Shown: positions 57,891-64,000 of the stretch, piece by piece
How positions within the stretch are numbered: position 1 is the stretch's first letter
Layout: every line of letters begins with the position of its first letter
Assembly: GCF_019059575.1 (NCBI RefSeq)
Contig: NW_024882708.1
Location: 151,306-215,305 of the forward strand
Length of the DNA stretch: 64,000 bases
Direction of reading: 5' to 3'
Source of the DNA: Amphibalanus amphitrite
Taxonomy: Eukaryota > Arthropoda > Thecostraca > Balanomorpha > Balanidae
Position numbers and translations under genes: made by a program
The notes under the pieces: model-generated
Told to the model about the DNA's origin: nothing
What the model saw: only the letters and a program-made list of their open reading frames with translations
Database searches by the model: none

Positions 57891-60148
57891 GTGGATCTGT
57901 GAGTGGCGTCTGGCGGCGATGAACCGCGCTGAGAATGGTTGAGTTGATGTTAAGATATCAATGGAATTACTAACCGAAGGGGCTGTATTTATCAATAGGT
58001 AGTTGATTTAGATGCTCGATTTATTGTTTTGGGCAGTGTTATGAATATGTTTTAGTTTTTTCCTTAGATGTCTCTAATAGAAATGCTGACCATTATGTAG
58101 AAGAGGTACTGTATTAGTGATGACCTATTACAAAAATGAGGATACCAATACCAAACCAAATATTAACCAAAACCACGGAAATATACCGAAACCGAACCAA
58201 CTTGGGAATACCAAGGAAATACCAACTTTTTACCAAATTCACAGCCTCTTATACGTTAGCAAAGCTTCATGATACCTACCAACAAAATATCAAAAACAGG
58301 ATTGAAGTAGGTACCAATTACCAAGTTGGTATCGGATTGGCATGCATCGGTATACCGAAAAGTTGGTATCCAATTGACCTCTTTGTACTGTATGCTGTAT
58401 AAGGAAATTTATGAATAGTTTATCATGAATAAGCGGGACCAATATGGGCGTCAATAACGAATGTCGTCTTCGTGACGTGAAACATAGAATTGAATAACCT
58501 AGTATGATAATGTTCGTCACTTTTTCTTAAAGTTTTTTGTCTCATGGGCCATGGCAGCATCAAAATGCAGACGTTTTACTGTGTTCGAATTATTCTAATG
58601 GCTCACATGGCCCAGAATGATGTTCACTGTTCATGCCTCCGCAATGGAACGGCCCACCCGTTTACTGTTTTTATGTGATTATTTTGATGCGATATGTGTT
58701 CTTCCCAACCGCGGGACCTTGCCTAGTGAGCATTCAACGGCTTAGCTTGTACACGGCAGAAATCGAGAACATTTGGGGTGACGATGGTATGCAAAATGCG
58801 TGTTTTATGAACGGCACCACGTTTATCTAATTAGTGGTGTTACTAGTGAAGCTTCATTATAAATGCGTGGATGAAATGTGAATAAGTTCAATGACATTGT
58901 ATGCATGCTAGGCTGCTATTGAGATTAAAGTGTCTCGATGAATATCTGCGAAAGTCATAAATGCAATTATCGTCGCTGGGTATTTGGAGACTTGTTTAAT
59001 GAGTGCTGTGCAGTGTGCACTGTTTAGTAATTGATACGTACATGCCTGTGGACACTGCTCCCGGTGATCATGGCGCTACATTAGTGCCTTTGGCCATCTG
59101 TTTTGTTTAACCATTTGTTTAGACCTGTTTAATAAAGACTTTTGAACTTCCTGTTGATGTTCCATTCACCCATCAAGTGTAAAGAGCGTGACAAAAAAAA
59201 AACAAGCATGAAGTATAGTTCTAGTCATAGCCCGGTTAATTTTGAAAGAAAATGTTTGAATTTTTCAAATTATATAAAATGCTTCATGCTGTATTCCCTT
59301 AGTAATCGCAACAAATAACAGCTTCTGTAGGGGATAGAAAACGAACCATGAAATGGAAGTCGCAAGGGGTCACTTAGAAACTCTGGTGTTGCTGGGATAG
59401 GATTTAGTCGGAGCCGGAGTGCAGATGGCCTGCAGCCTTCCAGCGCTTTGACGAGTATAATTGCGTGTCTTGAAAGCCTGGACAAATGATAAAGCTATTG
59501 AACTATTGGCCAGCTATACAATGTGAAGTGATATCATGCGATTAAGTCTAAAAATGCGTTAACAACTGTTGCCAAAGTAAAACGCATATTTTGTATGGTA
59601 AAAGCAGCGCTGTATTGTCAGAAAGAACTACTAGTTAGCAAGCGACGAGATTGCGACAAAGATGTTTATGTATCTAAGCAGCAACATAATGGAAAGTTCA
59701 GCAAACAAACTGCATTTAACAACAAAGTGTCGTAGCTCGACGCCACATAGCATCATACGAATAGACGGACATGGTAAGACACTACAAATCCATGAAGAGA
59801 TAAGGCACTACAAGTCCGTGTTTCCCAACTTCTACAAAATGACCGCCAAGATGGACCAAGTCGATTATCTTTGCATGTATTTTGGTCTACATAATCATTC
59901 ATTTGAGCCACACATGCCAATCTTTTCATTCACAGTCAGCTATCTCTTCTAGCTCCAGTTCGTTAGCTTCCGTTTCTTTTTTCCCTGCGAGTTGTCATTC
60001 TGGTCTTCATCTCCCTGTTCAGTTGTTAAATACTGAGTGTCTCTAACACTGTGGGTCCAAGTACAGTCACGGCACACCAGTCGTCACCAGCCGCCTGTCG
60101 CCGCTCCTCGCCTCACTACTGGCCGCGCCACAATCTGTGTCGGAGGCC
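57891..60148. other. Likely MFSD6-like 3' UTR, then intergenic
   Basis: AATAAA at 59131-59136 could end the MFSD6-like transcript; this is inference. At 58138-58376 the DNA is built of ATACCAA words with GGATACCAA at the left and TTGGTATCC at the right, suggesting a small inverted-ended element. No other gene is supported. Confidence 0.4.
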
Positions 60149-63987
<3,839 letters not shown>

Positions 63988-64000
63988 CTGCAGAAGACAG

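Overview
The window reads as nuclear DNA of an arthropod, most likely a crustacean. Evidence: spliced genes with GT-AG introns and GC-rich exons, RR-2 chitin-binding (pro-resilin-like) cuticle proteins with the typical two-codon first exon, an interstitial run of arthropod-type TTAGG repeats, and an unusually dense load of short non-autonomous transposons. Species cannot be fixed from the sequence alone.

Layout. Bases 1-2731 hold a candidate terminal exon (+) and the 3' exon of a possible CFAP92-like gene (-) disrupted by a 23-bp tandem duplication. Bases 3347-9002 are hAT-type elements: two side by side reusing one target duplication, and a 2.7-kb one containing a 23-bp minisatellite and a further nested hAT. 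Bases 10941-11888 are a TA-flanked element, and 12454-12516 are two perfect palindromes. Bases 15421-35799 are almost wall-to-wall TTAA-flanked elements interrupted by a tandem pair of nearly identical cuticle-protein genes (21810-23404 and 29814-30937). Bases 35800-42100 are mostly unrecognised. A 5'-truncated, frameshifted non-LTR retrotransposon lies at 42130-44260 (-), and more TTAA elements fill 44834-48643. A complete nine-exon MFSD6-like transporter gene (+, 48963-57890) follows, with further transposons in its introns. The 3' six exons of an integrin beta gene (-, 60149-63987) end the window and run off its right edge.

How it fits together. The genes are ordinary metazoan genes. The unusual part is the mobile fraction. 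At least fourteen elements with TTAA (twice TTAT/ATAA) target duplications and CCC...GGG ends share one architecture: inverted ends, a G-run/C-run hairpin just inside each end, a conserved block around AACTTTCAGTACC, TGACGTCA (CRE) palindromes that in three subfamilies form a pair exactly 11 bp apart, and an array of TGACC(T) repeats that spell nuclear-receptor half-sites. No piggyBac-type transposase is present in the window. One such element sits in the intron of cuticle gene 1, and the intact empty site is present in cuticle gene 2. The intron lengths (671 and 200 bp) differ by exactly the element plus one TTAA. All gene models were built by eye from splice sites and reading phase; no database search was possible.
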